Of a DNA stretch of 29,700 bases, positions 6,942 to 15,573 are shown one piece after another. This DNA comes from Gemmatimonadaceae bacterium. GTDB lineage: Bacteria; Latescibacterota; UBA2968; UBA8231. How positions within the stretch are numbered: position 1 is the stretch's first letter; each line of letters starts with the position of its first letter. Location: assembly GCA_002726335.1 (NCBI GenBank), contig PBSR01000032.1:1-29700 (forward strand), written 5' to 3'. The position numbers and the translations under genes were made by a program. Under the pieces are notes generated by a model. It made no database searches and was not told the origin of the DNA. It saw only the letters and a program-made list of their open reading frames with translations.

Positions 6942-8912
6942 TCAGCGGCGCTGTGGGGCGGGCAGGGCGGCTCCGTCGCGGGCGCAACGGAAGCCGATAT
7001 CGACGTCGGTCGACAGCGGGTGATAGGGCTCCCGGTTGCTCGAGCGCATGAGGGTGGCATCGAACCAGTGTGAACCGCCGCGAAGCACGCGGAAGGTGCC
7101 ACTGTCCGGGCCCAACGGGTTGTCGGAGCCTGCCGTGGCATAGTGGTGTTCGTGGTACCAGTCGGCAACCCAATCGAAGACGTTCCCCGCCATATCCCAG
7201 GCCCCGTAGGGCGATACCCCGTCAGGATAGGCGTCGACGGGTGTGGTCCGCATGATGCCGCCGTCACCGTAGTTGGCCTTGCCACGGTCGAACTCTTCGC
7301 CCCACGGGAAGGTCCGCTGGTCCACGCCATGAGCCGCTTTCTCCCACTCGGCTTCGTTGGGCAGGCGCAGCCCCGCCCAGCGGCAGTAGGTATCGGCATC
7401 GTTCCAGTACATGCAGTTGATCGGATGATCGTCCGGCATGGAGGTATACCAGTTGCACAGGCTGGCCGACGTCGGGGGGGCACAGGTGCCCTCGTCGACA
7501 CAGGCGCGGTACTGTCCTACCGAGACTTCGAAGACGTCGATGAAGAAGGCATCCAGAAAGACGGCCCGAACGGGCTGTTCATCGGCGTCGCCGTCATCGG
7601 ATCCCATGATGAAATCACCTGCCGGCACCAGGACCATCTCGTGGGTCACGTCCGCTGGCGCCGACCAGGAGAAGGGCTCACCCAGTCCGGGGGCCGGGGT
7701 CGAGACGTCGCCGGAGTCGGCGCCCACATCGACCACCGACGTGGTGCTGTTTCCGGGCGTGGGCCTGTTATCGACAACGGGACGTTCATCCGGAGAGACG
7801 TCCGAGATCGCTCCAAGGGAGACGATCTGCAGGTCCTGGCGTTCGCCGAATCGCTCGCGGATGTCGTAGGGATTGTTGACGGCAACGTAGAGCGAGGCCG
7901 TCGTCGGATCGATCGTGGCACAGCTCGTCGGCGTTCCCACCAGACGATGGGTGCTCACGGGAGTGAGGTCGTCACGATCATAGAGAACGGCGAAGCCGGA
8001 GACTCGGGTATCATGGGCCGAGTCAGCGGCAACGACGACGACGTGTTCGCCCCAGCTGGTGACGGCCCGTGGAAACGCACCCGTGTACAGTTCGGCCACC
8101 TTCATCATGTCTGACGTGGCAAAGACCTCGACATAGTCCACCTCGAAGTTCATCTGGCTGTTGAGCAGCCCATGAGAGATGACGTGTTCGGGCGTGGCAA
8201 AGAAGTCGGTGCTGACCGTATAGAGACGCTGACCATCCTCGCTCAGATGCAGGTCGAGAACCGGACCCTCGGCGTCGACCTCGCCCACGAGGCTGGCCTG
8301 TGAGCCGGAGATGTCGTACTGGTGGATGCTGCGGTGAGTGGCGACGTAGAGCAGCTGAGATCCGGCATCCACTTCGAGCAGGCCGAGGGTGGGCAGGGCC
8401 TGCTCTTGTCCGGAGGCGACGCGGAGCGTCCGACCGTACGTGGTGAACCCCTTCCAGAACTCCAGGATCGAGGTAACGTAGAACTGCTGTTCATCGGCGG
8501 CGGCCAGGTAGGCAGGCGAGAAGGACAGCCTGACCGGGGGCAGGAGGCTGAGACTTTCCAGATCGACCACCGCGATATCGGAACCGCCAGACAGAGCCAC
8601 GTAGAGCAGTTCGCCGTCGGGAGCCATACTCAGGTCCGAGGGCCGAGATCCGACGGAGAACTGGCGCTCCACACGCCCCGCCACCGCATCGATCACAACC
8701 AGCTGGCCATTGTCGAAGTCTGTCGCGTACAGACGCTGGCGGTCCGGGTCCGCCACGATTTCGGTCAGGGTGGTACCCACGGGGATCACCGGAAGCTCTC
8801 CCTCGTCACGTCCCCAGACGTCCCGCCCAGCAGTCGGAACGTCGGTCCGGCAGGCCGCCAGGAGCAAGAGCAGGAGCAGGAAGATCAGCGGTCGGCGGCA
8901 GGCGGGTGTCAT
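6942..8912 (-). CDS. Beta-propeller plus FGE/SUMF1-like domain lipoprotein
   Basis: The 656-residue protein has a signal peptide with a long Leu run and lipobox LLAAC (Cys21). Residues about 40-385 are YVTN/NHL-like propeller blades (RLYATDFDNGQLVVIDAV, LLYVALSGGSDIAVVDLE). A Ser/Thr/Pro-rich linker (about 385-420) leads to a formylglycine-generating-enzyme-type domain at about 426-650, recognised by MVLVPAGDFIMGS, LRLPNEAEWEKAA, WDMAGNVFDWVADWY and FRVLRGGSHW with IGFRCARD. The paired Cys of true FGE near the RGGS motif are missing (GGSHWFDATLMRSSNREP), so sulfatase maturation is unlikely. Such catalytically reduced SUMF1-like lipoproteins are known as structural envelope proteins (GldJ/GldK, for example). 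It converges on the parvulin-like gene, with 20 bp between the two stops. Confidence 0.92.
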   Translation of the reverse strand: MTPACRRPLIFLLLLLLLAACRTDVPTAGRDVWGRDEGELPVIPVGTTLTEIVADPDRQRLYATDFDNGQLVVIDAVAGRVERQFSVGSRPSDLSMAPDGELLYVALSGGSDIAVVDLESLSLLPPVRLSFSPAYLAAADEQQFYVTSILEFWKGFTTYGRTLRVASGQEQALPTLGLLEVDAGSQLLYVATHRSIHQYDISGSQASLVGEVDAEGPVLDLHLSEDGQRLYTVSTDFFATPEHVISHGLLNSQMNFEVDYVEVFATSDMMKVAELYTGAFPRAVTSWGEHVVVVAADSAHDTRVSGFAVLYDRDDLTPVSTHRLVGTPTSCATIDPTTASLYVAVNNPYDIRERFGERQDLQIVSLGAISDVSPDERPVVDNRPTPGNSTTSVVDVGADSGDVSTPAPGLGEPFSWSAPADVTHEMVLVPAGDFIMGSDDGDADEQPVRAVFLDAFFIDVFEVSVGQYRACVDEGTCAPPTSASLCNWYTSMPDDHPINCMYWNDADTYCRWAGLRLPNEAEWEKAAHGVDQRTFPWGEEFDRGKANYGDGGIMRTTPVDAYPDGVSPYGAWDMAGNVFDWVADWYHEHHYATAGSDNPLGPDSGTFRVLRGGSHWFDATLMRSSNREPYHPLSTDVDIGFRCARDGAALPAPQRR

Positions 8913-8918
8913 CCTATA

Positions 8919-8947
8919 ACGATAACCCGGTGTCCGGAAAGGTCCAA
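8919..8947 (-). promoter_or_regulatory. Possible promoter giving a leaderless transcript of the propeller/FGE-like gene
   Basis: On the minus strand TTGGAC (8942-8947) and TATCGT (8919-8924) are separated by 17 bp. The -10-like box ends 6 bp before the ATG at 8912, so initiation would fall at or near the A of the start codon. No Shine-Dalgarno site at normal spacing precedes the ATG. The -35 match is only partial, so this is a weak call. Confidence 0.25.
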
Positions 8948-8979
8948 TCCTGTCGATCTATCTCTGAGACACGTAGGCT

Positions 8980-9942
8980 TCACGGCGCATAGTAGTGCAG
9001 CTGCACGATCAGCGATCCACCTTCTGCCGAGCGGTGGAGCCACAGCCCGCGCAGCGTCATCAGGTAGGGAAGAGACCTGCTGACGCCAACGGTTGTCTCG
9101 GTGTCGGTAGCGACCGTCGAGGAGTGCCAGCGGCGCACCTGGGCCACCAGTTGCCAATGGGGGCTGTGCGGCAGTATCTGCGACAGCCGGACGAGGAAAC
9201 CCCAGACGGGGTGGTGACTGTCGGCTCCGAAGCTGGCCTCGCCCATCAGCGCCGTGAAGGGCTCGTGGTAGTGGTAGACGGCATCGGCGGCCAGGCGCCA
9301 GCCGTTGACACGACTGTCATCCGGTACGGACACCGTGCCGAAGAGCCCCGAAACACCGTAGCGCACGTCCCGGAAGCTGGGTACACCAACCCGACCGCTG
9401 AACAGGGGACGTCGGGCCGGGCGTCTCCCGGTGCCGGCGAGGGACCAGGTAGCGGCGCCCTCATAGACAAAACCCCGGGCGTAGGCCCTGGTGGCAAGAC
9501 CCCATTCCCGCAGTACTCTGAGATCGAGATCGAACAGCGGCAACAGCGGTGTGCTGCGCAACTCGAGGGCTGGCGTCAGGCCGTAGGCCGGGGACAGGCG
9601 GCCCATGCGGACCTCCGCGTCGGCGGTGGGATCGGAGAGCCGCAGCCAGGCTTCTCTGATGCCCGGCTCCCACCGTCCCTTCGGCGTCTGGGCAAGTCCG
9701 GCGTACAGGTCGAAGACGTCTCTCGACAGTCCGCGGGGCGTTGACGGGTCGAACTTCTGGAGGTATTCGAAACCGACGAAGGTCAGCGGTGCCCGGCGTG
9801 AGGAGGCAACACTGATCTCGCGATAGAGCAGGCCGCCAGGATCGCCGCGCACCTGTGACGACAGGGCCAGGGCGACGATGAGGATCGCCAGGGCCCGGCG
9901 CCGCGACCGACTAGAAATGAAAGCCGGCTCGCAGTGTGACAC
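8980..9942 (-). CDS. Predicted outer-membrane beta-barrel protein
   Basis: I place the start at the GTG at 9942 (320 residues), with AAGGA about 11 bases upstream. The open frame extends further but runs through the preceding gene. The N-terminus has an Arg-rich region (SSRSRRR), a hydrophobic core (ALAILIVALALSS) and a plausible signal cleavage near QVRG. The mature part is full of alternating beta-strand patterns with aromatic girdle residues (VYHYHEPFTALMGEASF, LIVQLHYYAP), typical of barrels. No family is recognised. It overlaps the end of the other barrel gene by 32 bp, so the two are probably translationally coupled. The terminal residue is not Phe, which is less typical for BAM substrates. 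Confidence 0.7.
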   Translation of the reverse strand: MSHCEPAFISSRSRRRALAILIVALALSSQVRGDPGGLLYREISVASSRRAPLTFVGFEYLQKFDPSTPRGLSRDVFDLYAGLAQTPKGRWEPGIREAWLRLSDPTADAEVRMGRLSPAYGLTPALELRSTPLLPLFDLDLRVLREWGLATRAYARGFVYEGAATWSLAGTGRRPARRPLFSGRVGVPSFRDVRYGVSGLFGTVSVPDDSRVNGWRLAADAVYHYHEPFTALMGEASFGADSHHPVWGFLVRLSQILPHSPHWQLVAQVRRWHSSTVATDTETTVGVSRSLPYLMTLRGLWLHRSAEGGSLIVQLHYYAP

Positions 9943-10762
9943 CTTGAAGGTGGTCCTTGCGCCAGTCCCGGCCGCCGCCAGCCAGGTAGTCAGACAACCA
10001 GCCCTCTCGCCGAGCGTCGTCGTCGTCGAATCGTTCCACCAGATACCCGGTGGCCAGCGTCGCCGGCAGGACGTCGAGGTCGTATGTGATCTCAGCGCCG
10101 GCGCGCAGTCCGGTGGGTTCGAACTGTCCGTACCATCGTTCATCGAGTCGATCGGAACGGTACAGCATGGTGAACTGGTAGCGGCCCGACGCTTCGGTTC
10201 GCACCCGCGGAAACCAGGCCGCCTCGCCCCCCAGGTGCAGGCCCTCGACGAGTCGGATTCTCGAACGGACGCCCAAGCCCCAGGCCGACAGTTCGGCTAC
10301 CGTACTCTCCAGCCCTTCGCCGTAGAGGCGCTGGTCAGAGTCCAGTTCGATACGGGAGGCGTGCTCGTAGCGCGCGAAACGGTAGATCAGCGCTGCCGTC
10401 AAAAACGGCAGCGGGTGAAACTCGAAAGCGGCGTCGAGCGTTTCCCTGCGGTCGTCCAGGCTGTAATTTCTGCGGCTGTGATAAACGGGGTCGTCGAGGG
10501 GTACTGCCCCCACGGCGGCGAAGTCGCCGGTCAGATAGGTGAGTCGGGCCGACCAGCGGTCCCCGAGAATGAATCGCGCTTCGGGACCGGCGAGCCCGGT
10601 GGCGGACCGCATCTGCGAGTCGCCCCAGTGCCAATCGCCATACAGGTAGCGTACGTCTACATCGAACTGCATCTGTGCCGCAAGCGAGGGCAACGGCACG
10701 AACAGGGCACAGAGCACAGCCAAGTGGCGTACGAAGTGGAGGAGTCGGCAGGGCATTGTCAC
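9911..10762 (-). CDS. Predicted outer-membrane beta-barrel protein ending in Phe
   Basis: The start chosen is the GTG at 10762, with GGGAGG seven bases before it; an ATG two codons later (10756) is the alternative. The 283-residue product has a signal peptide (LLHFVRHLAVLCALFVPLPSLAA, shown by its pattern of a basic start, hydrophobic core and AxA end). The mature part shows repeated amphipathic beta strands (FDVDVRYLYGDWHW, ARLTYLTGDF, LTAALIYRFARYEH, GLRAGAEITYDL) and ends in GFHF. A terminal Phe preceded by alternating hydrophobic residues is the usual outer-membrane insertion signal. No specific porin family is recognised. It is first in a two-gene unit with the other barrel and is divergent from the large peptidase-like/permease gene. 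Confidence 0.8.
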   Translation of the reverse strand: MTMPCRLLHFVRHLAVLCALFVPLPSLAAQMQFDVDVRYLYGDWHWGDSQMRSATGLAGPEARFILGDRWSARLTYLTGDFAAVGAVPLDDPVYHSRRNYSLDDRRETLDAAFEFHPLPFLTAALIYRFARYEHASRIELDSDQRLYGEGLESTVAELSAWGLGVRSRIRLVEGLHLGGEAAWFPRVRTEASGRYQFTMLYRSDRLDERWYGQFEPTGLRAGAEITYDLDVLPATLATGYLVERFDDDDARREGWLSDYLAGGGRDWRKDHLQGVTLRAGFHF

Positions 10763-10814
10763 ACGATAGCCTCCCGACAACCGGCGGACAAGGTCCAGAG
10801 GAGACGAGTACACG

Positions 10815-10844
10815 ATGTCACGGGTGGATCTGAACGATGAGTAG
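10815..10844 (+). CDS. Possible 9-codon leader ORF overlapping the start of the next gene
   Basis: ATG at 10815 is preceded by AGAGGAG (10797-10803) and encodes MSRVDLNDE followed by TAG at 10842-10844, which overlaps the ATG of the large gene (10837) in another frame. The spacing fits translational coupling of the large gene to the mini-ORF. It is too short to judge by codon use, so it may be chance. Confidence 0.25.
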   Translation: MSRVDLNDE

Positions 10845-13800
10845 GGGAATCGGAGCGATCGCTCTGGTGGGAGCGCTGGCCATGATCGCGGTGATGTCGA
10901 TCGGCGATCCGATGGCCGTGAGTGTTACGGTCCAGCGTCTGTTCGGCTGGCAGTCGGACAAGGCCGCCGAAGCCCGTCTCGTTCCGGAAGTGGCTGCCCG
11001 GCAACTTCGCTTCCTGGCGTCGGGGACGACCCCCGAGGAGGTACGCCAGGAGATTGAAAGGTTCTCCGGATTCGGCTCCCGAGTTGCCGGATATCCCGGC
11101 GCCGACCGGGCACACGGGTACATCCGTGACCGATTTCGACGACTCGGGCTGCGCGACGTACGCAGCGATACCTTCGAAGTGTCGGTGCCGGTGGATCAGC
11201 AGGTAGGCGCGGTGGCTGTCTCCGGAACCATGGGTCGGTCCCTGCCTGCCTACAGCCTGTGGCCAAACGGCGTGCGCACCTCCACCGTGGCCCCTGGTGG
11301 TGTCAACGGCCCCCTGATCTACGCCGGCGGCGGGTCCTGGCAGGAGCTCGAAGGCAAGCCGGTGGAGGGCAGTATCGTGCTCCTCGATTTCGGCTGCGGT
11401 CAGCAGTGGCTCAGCGTCGCCAGTCTGGGCGCCCGGGCGATCCTGTTCTTCGACAACGGCGAGGTGAATCGCGAGCAGGCGGCGGACAAGTTCCTGAAGG
11501 TACCCGTGGACATCCCCCGTTTCTGGGTCGATCGGCAGGACGCCGAGGTGATGTTGCAGCGTATCGCTGAAGAGGCACTGGTTGGCGGCTATCCCACAGC
11601 GCGCGTCGATGGTCGCATGGACTGGGAGTCAGCGCCGGCGTACAACGTCTATGGCTGGCTGCCCGGCCATGACGGTGACATGCCGCCGCAGTCGCGGGAA
11701 GGCGAGCAGAAGTGGAAGGATCAGGTCCTCGTCATCCAGGCCTACTACGACGCCGCATCCGTGGTGCCGGCGCTGGCCCCGGGAGCGGAAAACGCTGCCG
11801 GCATTACGGCTCTGCTCAAGATCGCCGAGGTCCTGGCACGATACCGGCCGGACTACACCGTGCTGTTTCTGGCCACGTCGGGTCACTTCGAGGGCCTGGC
11901 GGGGATCAACGATTTTCTCTATCGACACACTCGGACAAGTGACTATTTCCGTGAGCGGATGGATCCGGAGCAGGTCATCGACTTCGACCTGATGCTGTCG
12001 CTGGACCTGTCGAGCCATCAGGACCAGACGATCACATTCGGCAACGGCACGTTCTATGCGCCACGCTGGGAGACGGACAACTACGTCAAGTTCATGCTGA
12101 CGCCGTACTCCAAGCGACTGAGTCTGGCGGTGCGCGAGATCTTCGGTGACAGCCTGCGGCACGTGGAGGGGGTCGCGCCGCCGAAGCGCACGTGGAAGAA
12201 CTACATGCCCGTACCGCTGGCCTTTGCCAGCGAGGCGGCCACCTTCGTCGGCCAGAAAGCCCTGGCAGCTGCCACTCCCAATGATGCCCGCCAGTGGTGG
12301 GACACGCCGTTGGATACACCCGACCGCGTCGACTACACCAATCTGGCGCGGCAGATCGAAACCCTTACCGCCATGGCCCTGTGGGCCGGCAAGGACCCCG
12401 GTCTTCTGCGACCCACCAAGCTCGAGCTCGAGGACTATGGCCACAGTCTGGCGGGAAACATCTACTGGTTCGACCGCAGTGTGAATTTCGCCGTGCCGCA
12501 GAAACCCGTACCGCAGGCTCTGGTGACCTACCAGCAGCTGGGGCCGAACTCGGTGGGGGGCGTGCGCTCACTGATCGTCGACCGTGCCGACGAGGACGGC
12601 CGGTTCGCTTTCGACATCATGCGCAATCGATTCAGCAACACGATCAAAGCCTACCAGGTCGATGCCGTCACCGGAGCCATCACCTCGGCGCCGGACATGG
12701 GTCAGGAGGGGGACGAGACCTATCCGACGGAGCATCCGTGGGGATGGTGGGAAAACGAGATGCTCCAGGTGCTGTTCGAGTGTCGCCCCCTGAGTCTGTT
12801 CGAGACGGTGGACTCGCGGTACCTGTCCGTACTCGACCATGTGACGGTGTTGAATGCGCGCGATGGAGTGCCCCAGTCCTGGGGGGCTGATTTCGTCGAA
12901 GACCAGAGCCTGGAGGAAGGCAAGGTCTCCCTGGCGGCGGTCATCTACGGCCAGCCCGGCACGCGGGTCAAGGCGCTGCTGAGTACGAGCCTGTTCGGTG
13001 TCCCCTACCTGTTGACGGGGGCCCCGAAGGGCTGGCTGACCGAGCCCATCGAAGCGTCTGAGATGGACAATGACCTGCTGCAGCGCGCCTATGGCAACGG
13101 CTACCCGGTGGAGCGGAATGTCCTGCTGCGGCCGGCGTACCTGGCGGCGCAGGATATGTGGCTGCTGGACGACGCGAGGATCAAGCAGCTGGCGCACTAT
13201 GGCGTGCGCAATGACAAGTTCATGCGCCTGCACGAGGATGCCAGGCAGGCACTTCTGGACGCCGGCCAGCACCTCGAGGCACGCCGGTACGCAGCCTACA
13301 AGGCGGACGTGCGCCGGGCATGGGGACTGGAGACGCGCGGCTACCCCGACATCAAGTCGACGGCGGATGATACCGTGTACGGCGTCATCTTCTATTTCGC
13401 CCTGTTGCTGCCATTCTCCTTCTTCTGTGAGCGCCTGTTCTTCGGTTTCGCCGATATCCGCAGACAGCTGCTCGGCGCGGCAGCCTTCTTCATCGGCATC
13501 TTCGTGCTGATGGGTTTCATCCACCCGGCCTTCAAGCTGAGTTCATCACCCTATGTGATCTTCCTCTCCTTCGTCATCTTCGCCATCGGCGGTACCGCTC
13601 TCATCATGCTGCTGAGCCGCTTCACGCGCTCCATCGCCGAGCGCAAGCGGCTGGCCGCCGGTGTGCACGAGGCGGACATCGGACGTCTCAGCGCTACGGC
13701 CGCGGCGGTGTCACTCGGCATCTCGAATCTGCGCAAGCGTCCCATACGCACGTTGCTGACGGTGATGACCATCACCATCCTCACCTTTACGGCGCAGGCC

Positions 13801-15480
13801 TTCACCTCGGTCCAGACCTACCTGAAGTTCTACCAGATCCCGCGCCACACCGAGGCCACGTACGATGGCGCCCTGCTGCGGGACCGCGGCTGGCGGGGCA
13901 TGCAGCTGTCCGTCCTCGACTACGTGCGCTCCGCCTTCGGTGATGAGGCCCGTGTCATTCCCCGGTCCTGGTATCACACCAAGAAGATCGGCGAGCGGGA
14001 GTACATCGACCTCGAACGCACCGAGTCAGGGAGCCGCTACTCCAGCTTCGCCTACGCCCTGATGGGGGTGACACCGGGCGAGACGGTCAGCGGTGTCGAC
14101 GGTCAGCTGGTGGGCTCCCGCAGCCGCTGGCTCGAACCGGGCGACAGCGACGACGACGTCTGCATTCTGCCGGAAGCCATGGCGCAGATCGTCGGTATCG
14201 ATACCAGCGAGGTGGGCACGGCGACCGTCCGCTTCATGGGTCGGGACTGGCGCGTCATCGGTCTGCTCGACGGTGATGGCGTCGACGGGCTGCACGATCT
14301 CGACGGCGAAGGCCTGACACCGGTGGATACGGTGAAGGAGGCCAAGAAGATGGAGCAGATGGAGGGTATGGATCCACGGCTGCAGGATACCTCCTCCATC
14401 GAGACCTTTTCGCACCTGTCGGCCAACAATGTCATCTTCCTGCCGTTTCAGAAGGTCATCGACCTGAACGGCCGACTGCACTCGGTGGCCATCACCGGTT
14501 TCGGGGACGTGGAAGAGCTCAAGAGTGAGGTGGAGGAGTTCGTTACCCGCGTCGCCCTGCCGTTGTTCGTGGGCAGTGACGGCGAGGTGCGAGTGTACAC
14601 ATCGATGGGGTCGGCATCACTGGCGGGTGTGGCCAATGTCATCGTGCCCATGCTGATCGCCGCCCTCATCGTTCTCAACACCATGATGGGCGCCGTCTAC
14701 GAGCGCGACCGCGAGATCGGCGTGTACAGCTCTGTCGGTCTCGCCCCGAGTCATATCGCCTCGTTGTTCATCGCCGAGGCGCTGGTCTATGCGACGATGG
14801 GTGCCGTCCTGGGGTATCTGCTAGGACAGTCGATCACCCTGTACATGGCACGCCAGGGGCTGATGGGGGGTATGTTCATGAACTACTCCTCCCTGTCTGC
14901 CATTTTCTCCACCGTGATCGTCATGGCCACCGTCGTCGTGTCGACCCTCTACCCGGCGCGCCGGGCAGCGGACATGGCAGTACCCGACGTCACGCGTCAA
15001 TGGAGATTCCCCGAGCCGGACGGGGACGACTGGCACTTCGATTTTCCCTTCACAATCGGTCGGGCGGACGCGCTGGGCATGTGCAGCTACCTGCGCCGCA
15101 TCTTCCGGTCCTATGGCGAAGGCTCGGTGGGTGACTTCATGACGGAGAGTGTGGCGCTGGCCGCCGAGGAAACGACCGGCACCGATCAGGATCCCACCTA
15201 CCGTCTGCAGATGATGGCCTGGCTGGCGCCCTATGATCTGGGTGTGAGCCAGCAGGTATTGCTGCGGACGACGCCGACGGATGACATGGATGGTGTCTAT
15301 CGCATCGAGATGGAAATCCGTCGCGAGAGTGGTGATGTGGCTTCGTGGAAGAGACTGAACACGAATTTCCTCGGCGTGCTGCGCAAACGGTTCCTCGTGT
15401 GGCGCACCGTCAGTGACGAGGTGCGGGCAGAATACCACGCCGAGGGACGGGATCACATCAGCGAGAGGTCACCCGCGTGA
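10837..15480 (+). CDS. Fusion of degenerate M28 peptidase-like domain and FtsX/MacB-type ABC permease
   Basis: The 1547-residue protein starts at 10837; an in-frame TGA lies two codons upstream, so no earlier start exists. A membrane helix (about 5-25) leads to an M28-like domain (about 90-510) with a PA-domain-like insert. The M28 positions are altered: QAYYDA (Tyr303 for the first zinc His), PGAENAAG (Glu318 for the bridging Asp) and TSGHFEGL (His350-Phe351 for the catalytic/ligand Glu pair); Asp390 of LSLDLS remains. A middle region (about 510-840) has a carboxypeptidase-regulatory-like strand pattern and then helices. Three membrane helices (about 848-930) precede an FtsX part: ISNLRKRPIRTLLTV at about 962, an extracytoplasmic domain, then helices from about 1267 to 1375 with GAVYERDREIGVYSSVGL. 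A soluble tail of about 150 residues ends it. FtsX permeases need an ABC ATPase, and none is adjacent. Confidence 0.9.
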   Translation: MSRGIGAIALVGALAMIAVMSIGDPMAVSVTVQRLFGWQSDKAAEARLVPEVAARQLRFLASGTTPEEVRQEIERFSGFGSRVAGYPGADRAHGYIRDRFRRLGLRDVRSDTFEVSVPVDQQVGAVAVSGTMGRSLPAYSLWPNGVRTSTVAPGGVNGPLIYAGGGSWQELEGKPVEGSIVLLDFGCGQQWLSVASLGARAILFFDNGEVNREQAADKFLKVPVDIPRFWVDRQDAEVMLQRIAEEALVGGYPTARVDGRMDWESAPAYNVYGWLPGHDGDMPPQSREGEQKWKDQVLVIQAYYDAASVVPALAPGAENAAGITALLKIAEVLARYRPDYTVLFLATSGHFEGLAGINDFLYRHTRTSDYFRERMDPEQVIDFDLMLSLDLSSHQDQTITFGNGTFYAPRWETDNYVKFMLTPYSKRLSLAVREIFGDSLRHVEGVAPPKRTWKNYMPVPLAFASEAATFVGQKALAAATPNDARQWWDTPLDTPDRVDYTNLARQIETLTAMALWAGKDPGLLRPTKLELEDYGHSLAGNIYWFDRSVNFAVPQKPVPQALVTYQQLGPNSVGGVRSLIVDRADEDGRFAFDIMRNRFSNTIKAYQVDAVTGAITSAPDMGQEGDETYPTEHPWGWWENEMLQVLFECRPLSLFETVDSRYLSVLDHVTVLNARDGVPQSWGADFVEDQSLEEGKVSLAAVIYGQPGTRVKALLSTSLFGVPYLLTGAPKGWLTEPIEASEMDNDLLQRAYGNGYPVERNVLLRPAYLAAQDMWLLDDARIKQLAHYGVRNDKFMRLHEDARQALLDAGQHLEARRYAAYKADVRRAWGLETRGYPDIKSTADDTVYGVIFYFALLLPFSFFCERLFFGFADIRRQLLGAAAFFIGIFVLMGFIHPAFKLSSSPYVIFLSFVIFAIGGTALIMLLSRFTRSIAERKRLAAGVHEADIGRLSATAAAVSLGISNLRKRPIRTLLTVMTITILTFTAQAFTSVQTYLKFYQIPRHTEATYDGALLRDRGWRGMQLSVLDYVRSAFGDEARVIPRSWYHTKKIGEREYIDLERTESGSRYSSFAYALMGVTPGETVSGVDGQLVGSRSRWLEPGDSDDDVCILPEAMAQIVGIDTSEVGTATVRFMGRDWRVIGLLDGDGVDGLHDLDGEGLTPVDTVKEAKKMEQMEGMDPRLQDTSSIETFSHLSANNVIFLPFQKVIDLNGRLHSVAITGFGDVEELKSEVEEFVTRVALPLFVGSDGEVRVYTSMGSASLAGVANVIVPMLIAALIVLNTMMGAVYERDREIGVYSSVGLAPSHIASLFIAEALVYATMGAVLGYLLGQSITLYMARQGLMGGMFMNYSSLSAIFSTVIVMATVVVSTLYPARRAADMAVPDVTRQWRFPEPDGDDWHFDFPFTIGRADALGMCSYLRRIFRSYGEGSVGDFMTESVALAAEETTGTDQDPTYRLQMMAWLAPYDLGVSQQVLLRTTPTDDMDGVYRIEMEIRRESGDVASWKRLNTNFLGVLRKRFLVWRTVSDEVRAEYHAEGRDHISERSPA

Positions 15481-15482
15481 AC

Positions 15483-15525
15483 TCACCCGTGCAACACCGG
15501 ATGTCCGATGCCCGCGGCAACGGTA
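15483..15525 (-). pseudogene. Relic of a DUF6785-like gene 3' end
   Basis: On the minus strand this segment reads ATVAAGIGHPVLHG-like codons ending in TGA, and its last seven residues (GHPVLHG) are identical to the C-terminus of the intact transporter gene that ends 89 bp upstream at 15574. The 25-bp segments beginning at 15483 and 15574 match at 22 positions. No longer homologous frame remains between them, so this is best read as the eroded end of a duplicated copy. The other DUF6785 gene in the window ends GHAILHG, which shows that the motif is the family terminus. Confidence 0.55.
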
Positions 15526-15573
15526 GGTGCTATGGGTGTCCAGCGCTGGCTCCCCGTCGTCCCGGTGCGCTCG

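Noticed and set aside
7143..8114. 323-codon plus-strand frame opposite the FGE-like gene
   Set aside because: FGE and propeller motifs are unmistakable on the minus strand, so this is a shadow frame.
9878..10840. 320-codon plus-strand frame opposite the barrel gene
   Set aside because: The minus strand encodes a signal peptide, beta strands and a terminal Phe. The plus-strand product is rich in Arg, Gly and Val without a fold pattern.
12568..13524. 318-codon minus-strand frame opposite the peptidase-like/permease fusion
   Set aside because: It contains no domain and lies inside a continuous 1547-codon gene with membrane helices.
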